Shown in pieces: positions 50,832 through 61,221 of a stretch of DNA of 64,000 nt. The position numbers were made by a program, and so were the translations under genes. Each line of letters opens with the position of its first letter. The first letter of the stretch is position 1. The stretch comes from Brenneria alni. GTDB lineage: Bacteria > Pseudomonadota > Gammaproteobacteria > Enterobacterales > Enterobacteriaceae. The DNA lies in assembly GCF_003666245.1 (NCBI RefSeq), contig NZ_MJLZ01000009.1, positions 1 to 64,000 of the forward strand. Reading direction: 5' to 3'. The notes under the pieces are model-generated. The model saw nothing but the letters and a program-made list of their open reading frames with translations, was not told the origin of the DNA and did no database searches.

Positions 50832-51029
50832 TACCCAATAGATTTCGAGATGCAGGAAGGCGGCAAGAGAAGGAATCCCGATGAGCTTACACAAGTAAGT
50901 GATTCGGGTGACTGACAAATCTGCCTGGAGCAGATTTGAACGCTGTTCACAGCGGCCCCAAAGGGGCGAGGCCCAGGGAGGGGCCGAGTAGAGCGGCCAA
51001 CACACCTGCAACTTGAAAGATGAAGGGTA
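50832..51029. repeat. 198-bp palindromic intergenic element (MITE/ERIC-like)
   Basis: The ends are imperfect inverted repeats: TACCCAATAGATTTCGAGAT... and, read on the other strand, TACCCTTCATCTTTCAAGTT..., both leading into GCAGG. Inside are further stems such as AATCTGC-CTGGA-GCAGATT and a GC-rich GGCCCCAAAGGGGC segment. It fills most of the bamB-der gap and has no convincing coding frame. It resembles a family of intergenic repeats I recall from Pectobacterium and Serratia genomes. Confidence 0.8.
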
Positions 51030-51069
51030 GAACGTTTGGATCTTTGCCTCTTGCAAATATGATCCCCCA

Positions 51070-51107
51070 ACGGCTCCTGACAGTATCAGGGGCCGTTTCG
51101 TCTTTTA
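51070..51107 (+). terminator. bamB transcript terminator
   Basis: ACGGCTCCTGA and TCAGGGGCCGT pair (one T-G) around CAGTA, followed by TTCGTCTTTT. It lies downstream of the repeat element and upstream of der. Confidence 0.8.
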
Positions 51108-51164
51108 TCGTCAGCGAGTATTTTCGCTGTAACGTATTGAAATATAAGTAATGAGGTTGTAACA

Positions 51165-52658
51165 ATGATACCTGTCGTCGCGCTGGTCGGACGTCCGAAT
51201 GTGGGGAAATCCACGCTGTTTAACCGCTTAACGCGCACTCGTGATGCATTGGTGGCGGATTTCCCAGGGCTGACTCGTGACCGCAAGTATGGCCGTGCGG
51301 AAGTGGAAGGTCATGAATTTATTATCATTGATACCGGTGGTATTGATGGCGCGGAAGATGGCGTAGAAACGCGTATGGCCGGGCAGTCGCTGGTGGCGAT
51401 TGAAGAGGCCGATATCGTACTGTTTATGGTGGATGCCCGCGCTGGATTGATGCCTGCTGATGAAAGTATTGCCCAGCATCTGCGCAGCCGCCAGAAAGCA
51501 ACCTTTCTGGTTGCCAATAAAACCGATGGCATCGACCCTGACACCGTCATCGGGGATTTCTATTCGCTGGGGATGGGGGAAATTTATCCGATAGCGGCTT
51601 CTCACGGGCGCGGCGTATCATCCTTGCTGGAAAAAGTCCTGTTGCCGTTTGTGCAGGATGGCGAGCCTGAACCCGTTGAGCTAACGGAAGAAGAAGAGAA
51701 TGCCGCCTACTGGGCGGAACAGCTTGCTGATGAGCAAGCCGCTGAAAATGCGCAAGCTGAAGAGGATGACTTTAATCCTGAAGATTTGCCGATCAAACTG
51801 GCTATTGTCGGTCGCCCCAACGTGGGCAAGTCCACCCTGACCAACCGTATTCTGGGTGAGGAACGCGTGGTGGTTTACGATATGCCCGGCACCACGCGTG
51901 ACAGTATTTACATTCCGATGGTGCGTGATGAACGTGAATACGTGCTAATTGATACCGCCGGGGTACGCAAACGAGGCAAAGTGACCGAGACGGTCGAAAA
52001 ATTCTCGGTGATTAAAACGCTACAGGCGATAGAAGATGCCAACGTTGTGATGCTGGTCATTGATGCCCGTGAAGGGATTGCCGATCAGGATCTCTCTCTG
52101 TTGGGCTTTATCCTCAATAGCGGGCGCTCACTGGTGATCGTGGTCAACAAGTGGGATGGTTTGTCGCAGGAAGTTCGCGATCAAGTCAAAGAAACGCTGG
52201 ATTTACGCCTCGGCTTCATCGATTTTGCTCGTGTTCATTTCATCTCCGCGTTACATGGCAGCGGCGTGGGTAATCTGTTTGAATCGGTCATTGAAGCCTA
52301 CACCTGCGCAACGCGCAGAGTCGGAACCTCTATGCTGACTCGCATTATGCAGATGGCGGCGGATGACCATCAACCGCCGCTGGTGCGTGGCCGTCGTGTG
52401 AAATTGAAATATGCTCATGCGGGTGGCTATAACCCGCCGATTGTGGTGATCCACGGTAATCAGGTGAAAGATCTGCCCGATTCCTACAAGCGTTATCTGA
52501 TGAATTACTTTCGTCGTTCGCTGGATGTAATGGGAACGCCGATTCGCATCCAGTTTAAAGAGGGCGAAAACCCCTTTGCGGATAAGCGCAACACGCTGAC
52601 GCCGAATCAGTTGCGCAAGCGTAAGCGTTTGATGCAGCACCTTAAAAAGAGCAAATAA
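51165..52658 (+). CDS. der: Ribosome-assembly GTPase Der (EngA)
   Basis: Der is an essential GTPase with two G domains that acts in 50S maturation. The 497-residue protein has two [10 protein letters not shown]-loops (near residues 8 and 211), G3 motifs DTGGID and DTAGVRK, G4 motifs NKTDG and NKWDG, an acidic linker ([15 protein letters not shown]) and a C-terminal KH-like domain. Confidence 0.97.
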   Translation: MIPVVALVGRPNVGKSTLFNRLTRTRDALVADFPGLTRDRKYGRAEVEGHEFIIIDTGGIDGAEDGVETRMAGQSLVAIEEADIVLFMVDARAGLMPADESIAQHLRSRQKATFLVANKTDGIDPDTVIGDFYSLGMGEIYPIAASHGRGVSSLLEKVLLPFVQDGEPEPVELTEEEENAAYWAEQLADEQAAENAQAEEDDFNPEDLPIKLAIVGRPNVGKSTLTNRILGEERVVVYDMPGTTRDSIYIPMVRDEREYVLIDTAGVRKRGKVTETVEKFSVIKTLQAIEDANVVMLVIDAREGIADQDLSLLGFILNSGRSLVIVVNKWDGLSQEVRDQVKETLDLRLGFIDFARVHFISALHGSGVGNLFESVIEAYTCATRRVGTSMLTRIMQMAADDHQPPLVRGRRVKLKYAHAGGYNPPIVVIHGNQVKDLPDSYKRYLMNYFRRSLDVMGTPIRIQFKEGENPFADKRNTLTPNQLRKRKRLMQHLKKSK

Positions 52659-52665
52659 TTAATAA

Positions 52666-52693
52666 GCGGGGTGGATAGCAATATTCGCCCCGC
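52666..52693 (+). terminator. Hairpin after der
   Basis: GCGGGG and CCCCGC form a 6-bp GC stem with a 16-base loop, followed by ATTGTTG. A weak terminator or attenuator before the AEC transporter gene. Confidence 0.45.
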
Positions 52694-52716
52694 ATTGTTG
52701 AATCACAAGGGAACTT

Positions 52717-53676
52717 ATGTCCTGGGAAAACTGGAGTTTTGCGTTTAACGTCACGGTGCCGAACCTGTTGATGCTGTTGCTGGGGATAGCGCTACGCAAA
52801 CTTAACATGCTGAATGACGATTTTTGCGATTCAGCAATGCGGTTGGTCTTCAATGTATCACTGCCTTGCCTGCTTTTTTTCAGTGTGGCCACCAACCACC
52901 AATCGATTATGGAACAACTGCCGCTGGTGATTTATGGCGTCGTCGGTACGTTGCTGACCTATTTATTGCTGGAATTTGCCGCTGTTTATGTCGTCAAAGA
53001 ACCGACCGAACGCGGTATTTTTGTGCAAGGCGGGTTTCGCTCCAATACCGGCATTATGGGGCTGGCATTTGCCATGAGCGCCTATGGAAAAGAAGGTGTC
53101 GCCATTGGTTCTCTGTACCTGATGGTGACGGTGACTATGTTCAACGTGTTGTCTGTTATCACCTTGACGCGCAGTTTGCAGCGTACAACCGACGGGCGGG
53201 GGATCGGTAAACTCGCGCTGCTGAAGAGTATTGTCACCAACCCGCTGATTATCGGTTTACTGGGCGGATTGTGCTATTCGAAGAGTGGTTTGCCTATGCC
53301 AACGGTGATTCAGCAGACCGGTAACTTCATTGCCGCGCTGTCGTTGCCGCTGGCGTTGTTGTGTGCCGGTGTCAGCCTTGACTGGCGTATGATTTTTCGC
53401 TCATCCAACGTGGCGGCGCTCTCTTCATTGGCTAAACTGCTTATCGTGCCGGGTATTCTTACGTTGGGTGGCTGGCTGGTCGGTTTTCGTGGCGTCACGC
53501 TCGGGGTGATTTTTTTGTTTTCCGCCACGCCAACGGCTGCGGGCAGCTATGCAATGACCAGGGCAATGGGCGGCAATCCGACGCTGGCAGCCAATATCAT
53601 TGGTTTAACCACTGCCGGTTCGTTCTTTGTGATTGCGCTGGGCGTCTATTTCTTACGTTCACTCGGTGTGATTTAG
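52717..53676 (+). CDS. AEC-family (auxin efflux carrier/malonate-type) permease
   Basis: A 319-residue inner-membrane transporter with about ten helices in two five-helix halves (first half from LLMLLLGIALRKLNML, second half from NPLIIGLLGGLCYSKSG). The family moves organic anions such as malate, malonate or auxin-like compounds; the substrate cannot be set from sequence. E. coli has no transporter gene between der and yfgJ. It ends 9 bases before yfgJ. Confidence 0.85.
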   Translation: MSWENWSFAFNVTVPNLLMLLLGIALRKLNMLNDDFCDSAMRLVFNVSLPCLLFFSVATNHQSIMEQLPLVIYGVVGTLLTYLLLEFAAVYVVKEPTERGIFVQGGFRSNTGIMGLAFAMSAYGKEGVAIGSLYLMVTVTMFNVLSVITLTRSLQRTTDGRGIGKLALLKSIVTNPLIIGLLGGLCYSKSGLPMPTVIQQTGNFIAALSLPLALLCAGVSLDWRMIFRSSNVAALSSLAKLLIVPGILTLGGWLVGFRGVTLGVIFLFSATPTAAGSYAMTRAMGGNPTLAANIIGLTTAGSFFVIALGVYFLRSLGVI

Positions 53677-53685
53677 GGAGAAAAA

Positions 53686-53916
53686 GTGGAAATCACCTGC
53701 CCACGCTGCCACAGCGTCATGAACTGGAAAAGTGGCAGCTATTTTCATTGCCCGGCCTGTCAGCAGGATTACCTGCGGGAAGCACATTGTCCCGAATGTA
53801 AACACCTGCTTCAGGAGCTAAAAGCCTGTGGCGCGGTGGATTACTTTTGTCAGCAAGGGCATGGGTTAATTTCAAAGAAACGCGTGGTATTCAGCTATCT
53901 CCCGGCTGACGCCTGA
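53686..53916 (+). CDS. yfgJ: Zinc-ribbon protein YfgJ
   Basis: A 76-residue small protein with paired zinc-binding cysteines (CPRCHS, HCPACQQD, HCPECKH) and a later FCQQGHGL. Start GTG at 53686. Function unknown; conserved in enterobacteria next to der. It converges on the emfourin gene with a 10-bp gap. Confidence 0.9.
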   Translation: MEITCPRCHSVMNWKSGSYFHCPACQQDYLREAHCPECKHLLQELKACGAVDYFCQQGHGLISKKRVVFSYLPADA

Positions 53917-53926
53917 TGCGGTATCA

Positions 53927-54268
53927 TTACTGAATGCCGTTACGCCACAGATCTTCCAACTCCGGCGGCGCATATTTTTCCGGGATCAGTAATGTCGCTT
54001 CGGCATACTGACTTTTCTGTGGATGGCGATAGCTGATGTGGATACGGTAATAAAATTGATCACCGCGCCCAGGGGAGTCAGATTCTCCGGGTTCACGCGC
54101 CAGTTGAAACGCGTCGCGGATAGCGCGACAAATACGTTCCCGATCTAATGCCGGCAGTCCGTCCAACGTAAAACGCCGTAGTCCCGTCAGCTTGGGAACC
54201 CAGGCAATACCGCCTTCACGCGCCAGCTCCACAATGGCGTCATTGGTGAGTTCGGGCAATGTCTTCAT
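53927..54268 (-). CDS. Emfourin-type inhibitor of protealysin-like protease
   Basis: A 113-residue cytoplasmic protein like emfourin, the M4-peptidase inhibitor of Serratia proteamaculans. The start at 54268 (MKTLPELTNDAIVELAREGG) overlaps the protease stop codon (ATGA), which implies coupled translation; the longer frame to 54307 lies inside the protease gene. Visible family segments: RRFTLDGLPALDRERICRAI and YYRIHISYRH. It likely keeps the protease silent inside the cell. Confidence 0.88.
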   Translation of the reverse strand: MKTLPELTNDAIVELAREGGIAWVPKLTGLRRFTLDGLPALDRERICRAIRDAFQLAREPGESDSPGRGDQFYYRIHISYRHPQKSQYAEATLLIPEKYAPPELEDLWRNGIQ

Positions 54269-55308
54269 AGGCCCCTCATTACAGATACCACCCCCACTTT
54301 TTCCCATGATTGTTTAACGATATCGGCCACGGACGAGTCAAAACGTTGCGCGGCATGATGGATGGTAAAGCGGGAAAAAATCTCAAAATCGGCATTCTGT
54401 GGCAGCGATTTATCACACAGAGCGTCATACCATATTCTGCCGGCTTTTTCCCAGGCATAGCCCCCCAGCCCGGTTGCCGCCAGATAGAATGCACGGTTCG
54501 GTATACCGCTGTTAAGGTGTACGCCGCCGTTATCTTCACGGGTGTTGATATATCTGTCCATATGGGAAGGTTGCGGATCCCGGCCCAATAATAGATCGTC
54601 ATACGCAGTTCCTGGGTCTGACATTGAGCGCAGGCCGGTGCCGTGGATCCCCTCCGCCAGTAGCTCTTCACCTACCGTCCAGTCCGCCTGCTCTGCGGTT
54701 TGCCCCCGATGAAATTGTTTCACGAGTGAGCCAAAAACGTCAGACAACGATTCATTCAATGCCCCGGATTGCCTGAAATAGATTAATCCCGCCTCGTTTT
54801 CTATCACGCCATGCGCCAGTTCATGCGCCACGATATCAATGGCGATGGTGAAGCGGTTGAAGATTTTGCCGTCACCGTCGCCGAAGACTATCTGTTGTCC
54901 ATTCCAGAACGCATTCTGATAATCCTGACCGTAGTGTACCGTGCCTGCCAGCGTTAACCCCTGATTATCAAGCGAGTTACGCTGAAAGGCCTGCCAGAAG
55001 AAGTCATAGGTGACGCCAAGGTAGTCATAGGCTTCATCGGCGGCGATATCGCCGTTGCTGCCTTGCTCTTCTGCACGCACCCGTTTGCCGGGTAACTGCT
55101 GCTGGTTTCCCGCATCATGAATTTCGCGCTGGGCCTGACCCGCAGAAGCCAGGGGATGAGGCGCAGGTCTGGGGTGGGCGCTGACCATGAGTGATTGGAC
55201 ATGCATCAGGGTTTGCTGGGCGCAACGACGCTCGGCCTCTGAACCATTAGCAATAATGCGATGCAAAATGTAGGGCGGGATCACGCTGTGAATCGGTCTG
55301 GACTTCAT
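54265..55308 (-). CDS. Protealysin-like M4 metalloprotease
   Basis: A 347-residue thermolysin-family zinc protease without a signal peptide. It has the short protealysin-type propeptide with the PPYIL motif (11-15), the zinc motif HELAH (His162, Glu163, His166) and the third ligand Glu186 in NESLSD. In Serratia, protealysin is cytoplasmic, can cut host actin and is held by emfourin; the gene pair and ATGA overlap here are the same. AGGAG precedes the ATG at 55308. Secretion route and targets here are unknown. Confidence 0.92.
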   Translation of the reverse strand: MKSRPIHSVIPPYILHRIIANGSEAERRCAQQTLMHVQSLMVSAHPRPAPHPLASAGQAQREIHDAGNQQQLPGKRVRAEEQGSNGDIAADEAYDYLGVTYDFFWQAFQRNSLDNQGLTLAGTVHYGQDYQNAFWNGQQIVFGDGDGKIFNRFTIAIDIVAHELAHGVIENEAGLIYFRQSGALNESLSDVFGSLVKQFHRGQTAEQADWTVGEELLAEGIHGTGLRSMSDPGTAYDDLLLGRDPQPSHMDRYINTREDNGGVHLNSGIPNRAFYLAATGLGGYAWEKAGRIWYDALCDKSLPQNADFEIFSRFTIHHAAQRFDSSVADIVKQSWEKVGVVSVMRGL

Positions 55309-55477
55309 ACCTTATCTCCTTGAAAAAGGCGATCATCGGGTAACGCAGACGATCAATAAAACGTACTCATTCTTACTTTCATTACCAGAATTAGTGGGCT
55401 GGGGGAACAGTATAATTCAGAAGTTGGCGGGGATTTTGGGGTCTGCCCTCTGTTTTAGGATAAATCCCCATATTGCA

Positions 55478-56869
55478 CTAAGTTGTTTTACGTTGCTTCC
55501 TGGTGGGCGAGGTGGCGGTAGCGTTTTGCGGCATCAGCGCCGTGACCTGACTTTCTACCCAGCCGTCTTGTAACCGGGTTTTCAACGTTTCTCCAGCGGT
55601 AATTTGTGCGACGTTTTTCAGCACCTTACCATCCGATGCGGTGGTGACGTTATAACCCCGTGCCAGCGTCGCCAGGGGGCTTACGCCCTCCAGATGTGAG
55701 CAGGCAACGCCCAGCCGCTGCTTATGTTGACTAAGCTGACGCTCAAGGGCATGTTGCATCTGATAATGTAACTGCTGTAAACGTTGCTGCGCACGATGGA
55801 TTTTCGGCTGTGGTTGTTGCTGAATCAGACGTTGCTGTAAACGCTCGCTATGGCGCGACAGTTGCTTAAGCTGCAACTGAATACCTTCATCCAAACGTTG
55901 GCGCAGTTTAACCAGCTCTGTTTGCTGACGCGCCAGCCGCAGTTGTGGGTGTTGCTGCTGTAAACGGTGATGCAGGCGGGTAAAATCACGGTTACGCTGG
56001 GCAAGATAATAATCCATCGCCATTTCTAACCGCTGGCGTTGGGATTGTATCTGGCGCAGCAGTTCGAGCTGATTACGGCTGACCAGTTCCGCGGCGGCTG
56101 ATGGCGTAGGGGCGCGTAAATCACCGACAAAATCGGCGATGGTGATATCGGTTTCATGGCCAACCGCGCTGACGATAGGAATGCGGCTGGCAAAAATAGC
56201 CCGTGCCACCCGTTCATCGTTGAAGCTCCATAAGTCTTCCAGCGAACCGCCACCGCGACCCACAATCAGCACATCACACTCATGGCGCAGGTTTGCCAGT
56301 TCAATAGCGCGGACAATCTGTAGCGGCGCGTCGTTGCCTTGTACGGCTGTAGGGTAGACCACGACCGGTAGTGAGGGATCGCGCCGTTGTAACACTTTTA
56401 AAATATCGTGCAGGGCGGCGCCGCTGGCGGAAGTAATTACCCCGACCTGTCTGGCCGGGCTTGGCAATACCTGTTTAAACTGTTGATCGAAAAGTCCTTC
56501 CGAAGCAAGGCGCTGTTTTAATTGCTCAAACTTCTGTTGCAGCAGACCGTCGCCGGCGGGCTGCATACTTTCCGCCAGCAGTTGATAATCACCGCGTGGT
56601 TCATACAAGGTAATCGAGGCGCGTATCAATACCTGCTGACCGTTTTGCGGGCGAAAAGTGACGTGGCGGTTACTGTTGCGGAACATGGCGCAGCGTACCT
56701 GCGCACGTTCATCTTTCAGCGTAAAATACCAGTGGCCGGATGACGGCTGAGAAAGGTTAGAGATTTCGCCGGAAAGCCATATCTGTCCCATTTCCATTTC
56801 AAGTAGTTGTCGCACCGTCTGGTTCAGGCGGCTAACGGTAAAAATTGCAGAGGAGGGAAATTGAGACAT
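55478..56869 (-). CDS. xseA: Exodeoxyribonuclease VII large subunit
   Basis: XseA with XseB degrades single-stranded DNA. The 463-residue protein has an OB fold ([23 protein letters not shown]), the catalytic domain with [18 protein letters not shown] and [12 protein letters not shown], and a long coiled-coil C-terminal part rich in Gln. The start at 56869 ([19 protein letters not shown]) fits the family; the frame opens five codons earlier. Divergent from guaB as in E. coli. Confidence 0.95.
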   Translation of the reverse strand: MSQFPSSAIFTVSRLNQTVRQLLEMEMGQIWLSGEISNLSQPSSGHWYFTLKDERAQVRCAMFRNSNRHVTFRPQNGQQVLIRASITLYEPRGDYQLLAESMQPAGDGLLQQKFEQLKQRLASEGLFDQQFKQVLPSPARQVGVITSASGAALHDILKVLQRRDPSLPVVVYPTAVQGNDAPLQIVRAIELANLRHECDVLIVGRGGGSLEDLWSFNDERVARAIFASRIPIVSAVGHETDITIADFVGDLRAPTPSAAAELVSRNQLELLRQIQSQRQRLEMAMDYYLAQRNRDFTRLHHRLQQQHPQLRLARQQTELVKLRQRLDEGIQLQLKQLSRHSERLQQRLIQQQPQPKIHRAQQRLQQLHYQMQHALERQLSQHKQRLGVACSHLEGVSPLATLARGYNVTTASDGKVLKNVAQITAGETLKTRLQDGWVESQVTALMPQNATATSPTRKQRKTT

Positions 56870-56962
56870 TGTGAGCCAGATCAAATTTTAAAACAGTGAC
56901 TTAATCGATTGATACTACCTGCCTGTAAAAGGTAATCAAGCATTTTAGTGAAAAAATGCTGG

Positions 56963-56988
56963 AGGCAACCGATTACGCTCTGTATAAT
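56963..56988 (+). promoter_or_regulatory. guaB promoter with PurR-like box
   Basis: AGGCAACCGATTACGC (56963-56978) matches the PurR consensus at its main positions and is close to the known E. coli guaB site. TATAAT follows at 56983-56988. The arrangement repeats that at purL. Confidence 0.75.
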
Positions 56989-57041
56989 GCCACGGCAATA
57001 TTTTATCCGTTCTTCACATCCACCTTGGTGAGATATTGCCC

Positions 57042-58508
57042 ATGCTACGTATCGCTAAAGAAGCACTGACGTTTGACGATGTTCTCCTTATTCCCGCACA
57101 TTCTACTGTTCTGCCTAACACGGCTGATTTGACCACTCAACTGACGAAAACTATCCGTTTGAATATCCCCATGTTATCCGCAGCTATGGATACCGTAACG
57201 GAATCCAACCTGGCGATTGCGCTGGCGCAGGAAGGCGGTCTGGGGTTTATTCACAAAAATATGTCCATTGAGCGTCAGGCTGAAGAAGTCAGCCGCGTAA
57301 AAAGACATGAAAGCGGTGTAGTGGTCGATCCACAAACCGTTACGCCAACCACCACGTTGCGTCAGATTAAAGAATTGACCGAACGTAATGGGTTTGCGGG
57401 GTATCCAGTGGTGGCCGAAGGCAATGAACTGGTCGGTATTATTACTGGTCGTGACGTGCGCTTTGTGACCGACCTGGATCAGCCGGTCAGCGCCGTTATG
57501 ACGCCGAAAGAACGTCTGGTCACGGTAAAAGATGCGGAAGCCCGCGAAGTGGTTCTACACAGAATGCACGAAAAACGCGTTGAGAAAGCGCTGGTGGTGG
57601 ATGACCAATTCCACCTGCTCGGCATGATTACCGTAAAAGATTTTCAGAAAGCAGAACGTAAACCTAACGCCTGTAAAGATGAGCATGGTCGTCTGCGCGT
57701 AGGGGCGGCAGTCGGCGCCGGCGCTGGCAACGAAGAGCGTATTGATGCGCTGGTTGCAGCCGGGGTTGATGTGTTGCTGATTGACTCGTCACATGGTCAT
57801 TCCGAAGGTGTGTTGCAGCGTATCCGCGAAACCCGTGCTAAATACCCGGATCTGCAAATCATCGGCGGTAACGTAGCAACGGGCGCAGGTGCGAAAGCGC
57901 TGGCTGAAGCCGGTGTCAGCGCTGTCAAAGTCGGTATTGGCCCTGGTTCTATTTGTACTACCCGTATCGTTACCGGTGTTGGTGTACCGCAGATCACGGC
58001 AATTTCTGATGCGGTAGAAGCATTGGAAGGCACCGGCGTTCCGGTTATTGCCGACGGCGGTATTCGCTTTTCCGGTGATATCGCCAAGGCGATTGCCGCG
58101 GGGGCTGCCTGCGTGATGGTGGGTTCAATGCTGGCGGGTACGGAAGAATCACCCGGTGAGATTGAACTGTATCAGGGGCGTTCTTTTAAATCCTACCGTG
58201 GCATGGGGTCGCTGGGGGCGATGTCCAAAGGATCGTCAGACCGCTACTTCCAAAGTGACAATGCGGCCGACAAACTGGTGCCGGAAGGTATCGAGGGCCG
58301 TGTGGCTTACAAAGGCCGCCTGAAAGAAATCGTCCATCAACAAATGGGCGGTCTGCGTTCCTGTATGGGCCTGACCGGATGCGGGACGATTGATGCCCTG
58401 CGTACTCAGGCTGAGTTTGTGCGCATCAGTGGCGCCGGTATTCAGGAAAGCCATGTCCACGACGTTACCATTACTAAGGAGTCACCGAACTACCGGATGG
58501 GTTCATAA
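57042..58508 (+). CDS. guaB: Inosine-5'-monophosphate dehydrogenase
   Basis: GuaB oxidises IMP to XMP, the first step to GMP. The 488-residue enzyme has a TIM barrel with the catalytic Cys in [15 protein letters not shown] and an inserted CBS pair (about 95-200, including NGFAGYPVV and [11 protein letters not shown]). The start at 57042 ([16 protein letters not shown]) equals E. coli; the in-frame TTG two codons earlier is not needed. Confidence 0.97.
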   Translation: MLRIAKEALTFDDVLLIPAHSTVLPNTADLTTQLTKTIRLNIPMLSAAMDTVTESNLAIALAQEGGLGFIHKNMSIERQAEEVSRVKRHESGVVVDPQTVTPTTTLRQIKELTERNGFAGYPVVAEGNELVGIITGRDVRFVTDLDQPVSAVMTPKERLVTVKDAEAREVVLHRMHEKRVEKALVVDDQFHLLGMITVKDFQKAERKPNACKDEHGRLRVGAAVGAGAGNEERIDALVAAGVDVLLIDSSHGHSEGVLQRIRETRAKYPDLQIIGGNVATGAGAKALAEAGVSAVKVGIGPGSICTTRIVTGVGVPQITAISDAVEALEGTGVPVIADGGIRFSGDIAKAIAAGAACVMVGSMLAGTEESPGEIELYQGRSFKSYRGMGSLGAMSKGSSDRYFQSDNAADKLVPEGIEGRVAYKGRLKEIVHQQMGGLRSCMGLTGCGTIDALRTQAEFVRISGAGIQESHVHDVTITKESPNYRMGS

Positions 58509-58536
58509 GGTGATTTGCAGGCTGATTTAACCCGTT

Positions 58537-58560
58537 AAACCCGGTAACATTACCGGGTTT
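58537..58560 (+). other. Hairpin between guaB and guaA
   Basis: AAACCCGGTAA and TTACCGGGTTT are perfect inverted repeats (2-base centre, so the real loop is a few bases larger), 28 bases after guaB. A weak T-rich stretch follows (CTTTTGCTTTTTCG). It could partly uncouple guaA from guaB. Confidence 0.6.
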
Positions 58561-58599
58561 AATCACTTTTGCTTTTTCGTATTTTGGAATACGCCTCTC

Positions 58600-60177
58600 A
58601 TGACAGAAAACATTCATCAACACCGCATTCTTATTTTGGATTTCGGCTCGCAATACACTCAGTTGGTTGCACGACGTATTCGTGAACTGGGTGTTTATTG
58701 TGAACTTTGGGCATGGGATGTCACAGAAGCGCAGATCCGCGAATTCAATCCGAACGGGATTATCCTTTCCGGCGGCCCGGAAAGCACCACCGAGTTTAAC
58801 AGTCCGCGCGCGCCTGAGTATGTTTTCCAGGCTGGCGTGCCGGTACTTGGCGTCTGCTATGGTATGCAGACTATGGCGATGCAATTGGGCGGCAAAGTTG
58901 AAGGTTCCACCCAACGTGAATTCGGCTATGCCCAGGTTGAAGTTAAAACCAATAGCGAACTGGTGCGGGATATTCAGGATGCGTTGAGCGCAGATGGCGC
59001 ACCGCTGCTGGACGTCTGGATGAGCCACGGTGATAAAGTGACGACGATCCCCGCTGATTTCGTCACGGTTGCCAGTACCGATACCTGCCCGTTTGCCATT
59101 ATGGCTAACGAAGAGAAGCATTTTTACGGCGTACAGTTCCACCCGGAAGTGACGCATACCCGACAAGGGCTGCGTCTTCTGGAGCGTTTTGTGCGTGATA
59201 TCTGCCAGTGTGAAGCCCTGTGGACGCCAGCCAAGATTATCGACGACGCAGTGGCGCGTATTCAGCAGCAGGTGGGCGACGATCACGTGATCCTCGGTTT
59301 GTCCGGCGGGGTCGATTCTTCGGTCACGGCGATGTTACTGCATCGTGCGATTGGTAAGCGCCTGACCTGTGTGTTTGTAGATAACGGATTGTTGCGCTTG
59401 AACGAAGCCGATCAGGTACTGGAGATGTTCGGCGATCATTTCGGCCTGAATATCGTTCACGTGCCGGCGGAAAATCGTTTTCTCAATGCGCTGGCCGGGA
59501 TTGATGATCCGGAAGTGAAACGCAAAACAATCGGTCGTGTCTTTGTTGAAGTATTCGACGAAGAAGCCAGTAAGCAGGATCAGGTCAAGTGGTTGGCGCA
59601 GGGCACCATCTACCCGGATGTTATTGAATCCGCCGCGTCGGCAACCGGTAAGGCCCATGTCATCAAGTCTCATCATAACGTCGGTGGTCTGCCGAAAGAG
59701 ATGAAGCTGGGTCTGGTAGAGCCGCTGAAAGAACTGTTCAAAGACGAAGTTCGCAAGATCGGTCTGGAACTGGGCTTGCCGTACAACATGCTTTACCGAC
59801 ATCCATTCCCGGGGCCGGGGCTTGGCGTGCGTGTATTGGGCGAAGTGAAAAAAGAATACTGCGATCTATTGCGCCGTGCCGATGCAATCTTCATTGAAGA
59901 ACTGCATAAGGCCGATCTGTATAACAAGGTGAGTCAGGCATTTACCGTCTTTCTGCCGGTACGTTCTGTCGGCGTAATGGGTGATGGCCGCAAGTATGAT
60001 TGGGTCGTCTCGCTGCGTGCGGTAGAAACCATCGACTTTATGACCGCACACTGGGCGCATTTGCCGTATGAATTCCTCGGTCGCGTATCTAACCGTATTA
60101 TCAACGAAGTGGATGGCATTTCCCGCGTGGTGTATGACGTGTCAGGAAAGCCCCCGGCGACGATAGAGTGGGAATAA
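58600..60177 (+). CDS. guaA: GMP synthase (glutamine-hydrolysing)
   Basis: GuaA aminates XMP to GMP. The 525-residue enzyme equals E. coli. The N-terminal class I glutaminase has Cys in GVCYGMQTM and the His-Glu pair in FHPEVTHT; the ATP-pyrophosphatase P-loop is [10 protein letters not shown], and the C-terminal dimer domain ends PPATIEWE. Confidence 0.97.
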   Translation: MTENIHQHRILILDFGSQYTQLVARRIRELGVYCELWAWDVTEAQIREFNPNGIILSGGPESTTEFNSPRAPEYVFQAGVPVLGVCYGMQTMAMQLGGKVEGSTQREFGYAQVEVKTNSELVRDIQDALSADGAPLLDVWMSHGDKVTTIPADFVTVASTDTCPFAIMANEEKHFYGVQFHPEVTHTRQGLRLLERFVRDICQCEALWTPAKIIDDAVARIQQQVGDDHVILGLSGGVDSSVTAMLLHRAIGKRLTCVFVDNGLLRLNEADQVLEMFGDHFGLNIVHVPAENRFLNALAGIDDPEVKRKTIGRVFVEVFDEEASKQDQVKWLAQGTIYPDVIESAASATGKAHVIKSHHNVGGLPKEMKLGLVEPLKELFKDEVRKIGLELGLPYNMLYRHPFPGPGLGVRVLGEVKKEYCDLLRRADAIFIEELHKADLYNKVSQAFTVFLPVRSVGVMGDGRKYDWVVSLRAVETIDFMTAHWAHLPYEFLGRVSNRIINEVDGISRVVYDVSGKPPATIEWE

Positions 60178-60753
60178 GTTTTTAGCATCCGCTGAGTTCC
60201 GCTAACACTTAGACCGAACAGGGCTTGCTAACATAATCATGGCTGATGGTGGATATTGTATTTCCTACCCAGAAAAATGAATGGGTAATTGGTTTGCCTG
60301 GGAGTTATGCAATATCCGACCAGTTCGACCGGTCAGAGCTGCAAGAAATCTCTGTCATATAGAGTGGTGATCTCCCATAAAAATTGCTCAATTCTCCATT
60401 GTGGAGACGCCGATATTATAGTTGCTAGCTAAAAGTGACCACGGTATAGCGTTTTTTTGATTCATTTTGTTGGCCGCTCCTGGTACAGAGCGGGCAAACA
60501 GAAGGGCCATCAGGTCTGCTATGAGAGAAGCGGACTTACAGAGTCTATTCGAAAAAATGACAATAAGATTGTTAAGAAGCCCCTGCTAATCTGGCAAATA
60601 ATTGTGTTGGGCAAACGTGTAAAACGAGAGGAATTAAAGGCACAGGCCGGGGCCATCGTCCAGGCCATCAAACAGAAATGCTGGTGCGGAGCAGTGAAAC
60701 AACATCCAGCCACGGATGCGGGCTGGACGCCAGTAGCATACAATCGCAGCCGA
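60178..60753. other. Gene-poor stretch downstream of guaA
   Basis: This 576-bp stretch lacks a gene I can support. One open frame on the plus strand (60457-60783, 108 codons) overlaps the lipoprotein gene and resembles nothing I know. A short palindromic sequence, GACCAGTTCGACCGGTC, lies at about 60318-60334. It looks like the edge of an accessory region with decayed DNA. Confidence 0.4.
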
Positions 60754-61221
60754 TTAGTTATCGCACTTACCTGGTACGGCTAACTTAACTTCCGATTTGG
60801 AAACGACGCGCATACCTTCGCTTTCAGAAACCTGTTCCAGCCCGGCACCGCCAACGAAAACGCCCATTTTGATGTACTGGCGAACAAAGTGGTTCTTCCC
60901 AGGGGTTACATTGAGCGTCAGGTTATTAGGGGAGAACTCGGACTCTGTCCCCAGCATATGCGGCTGACTGGCCGATATTTGCTGATAGAAAAAGACTCTG
61001 TCGGAGGTTTCTCCGAGGCAGCGCCCATCAAGATAAACGTCTTTTCTTAATGCTTTCCCAACAAAACTGTCCCTGTACACGTAGAGACCAGCTTTACCGT
61101 TTTCCGGTGTAGGGAATGATTTAGCCGTCGCATTTTCAGCATCGCTGGCTAAAGGAACCGAGGCACAACCGCCAAGAAGCATTGAAGAAACAATTACAGC
61201 TATGAAGATTATTTTATTCAT
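60754..61221 (-). CDS. DUF2846-family lipoprotein
   Basis: A 155-residue lipoprotein of unknown function. The signal peptide ends in the lipobox LLGGC (Cys19). The body shows features of the DUF2846 family: GLYVYRDSFVGKALRKDVYLDG near 46-67 and GKNHFVRQYIKMGVFVGGAGLEQV near 113-136. It stands alone on the minus strand with no partner gene, so no role can be assigned. Confidence 0.8.
   Translation of the reverse strand: MNKIIFIAVIVSSMLLGGCASVPLASDAENATAKSFPTPENGKAGLYVYRDSFVGKALRKDVYLDGRCLGETSDRVFFYQQISASQPHMLGTESEFSPNNLTLNVTPGKNHFVRQYIKMGVFVGGAGLEQVSESEGMRVVSKSEVKLAVPGKCDN

Noticed and set aside
60457-60783. 108-codon plus-strand frame downstream of guaA
   Set aside because: No recognisable domain, weak start context, and its end overlaps the well-supported DUF2846 lipoprotein gene on the other strand.
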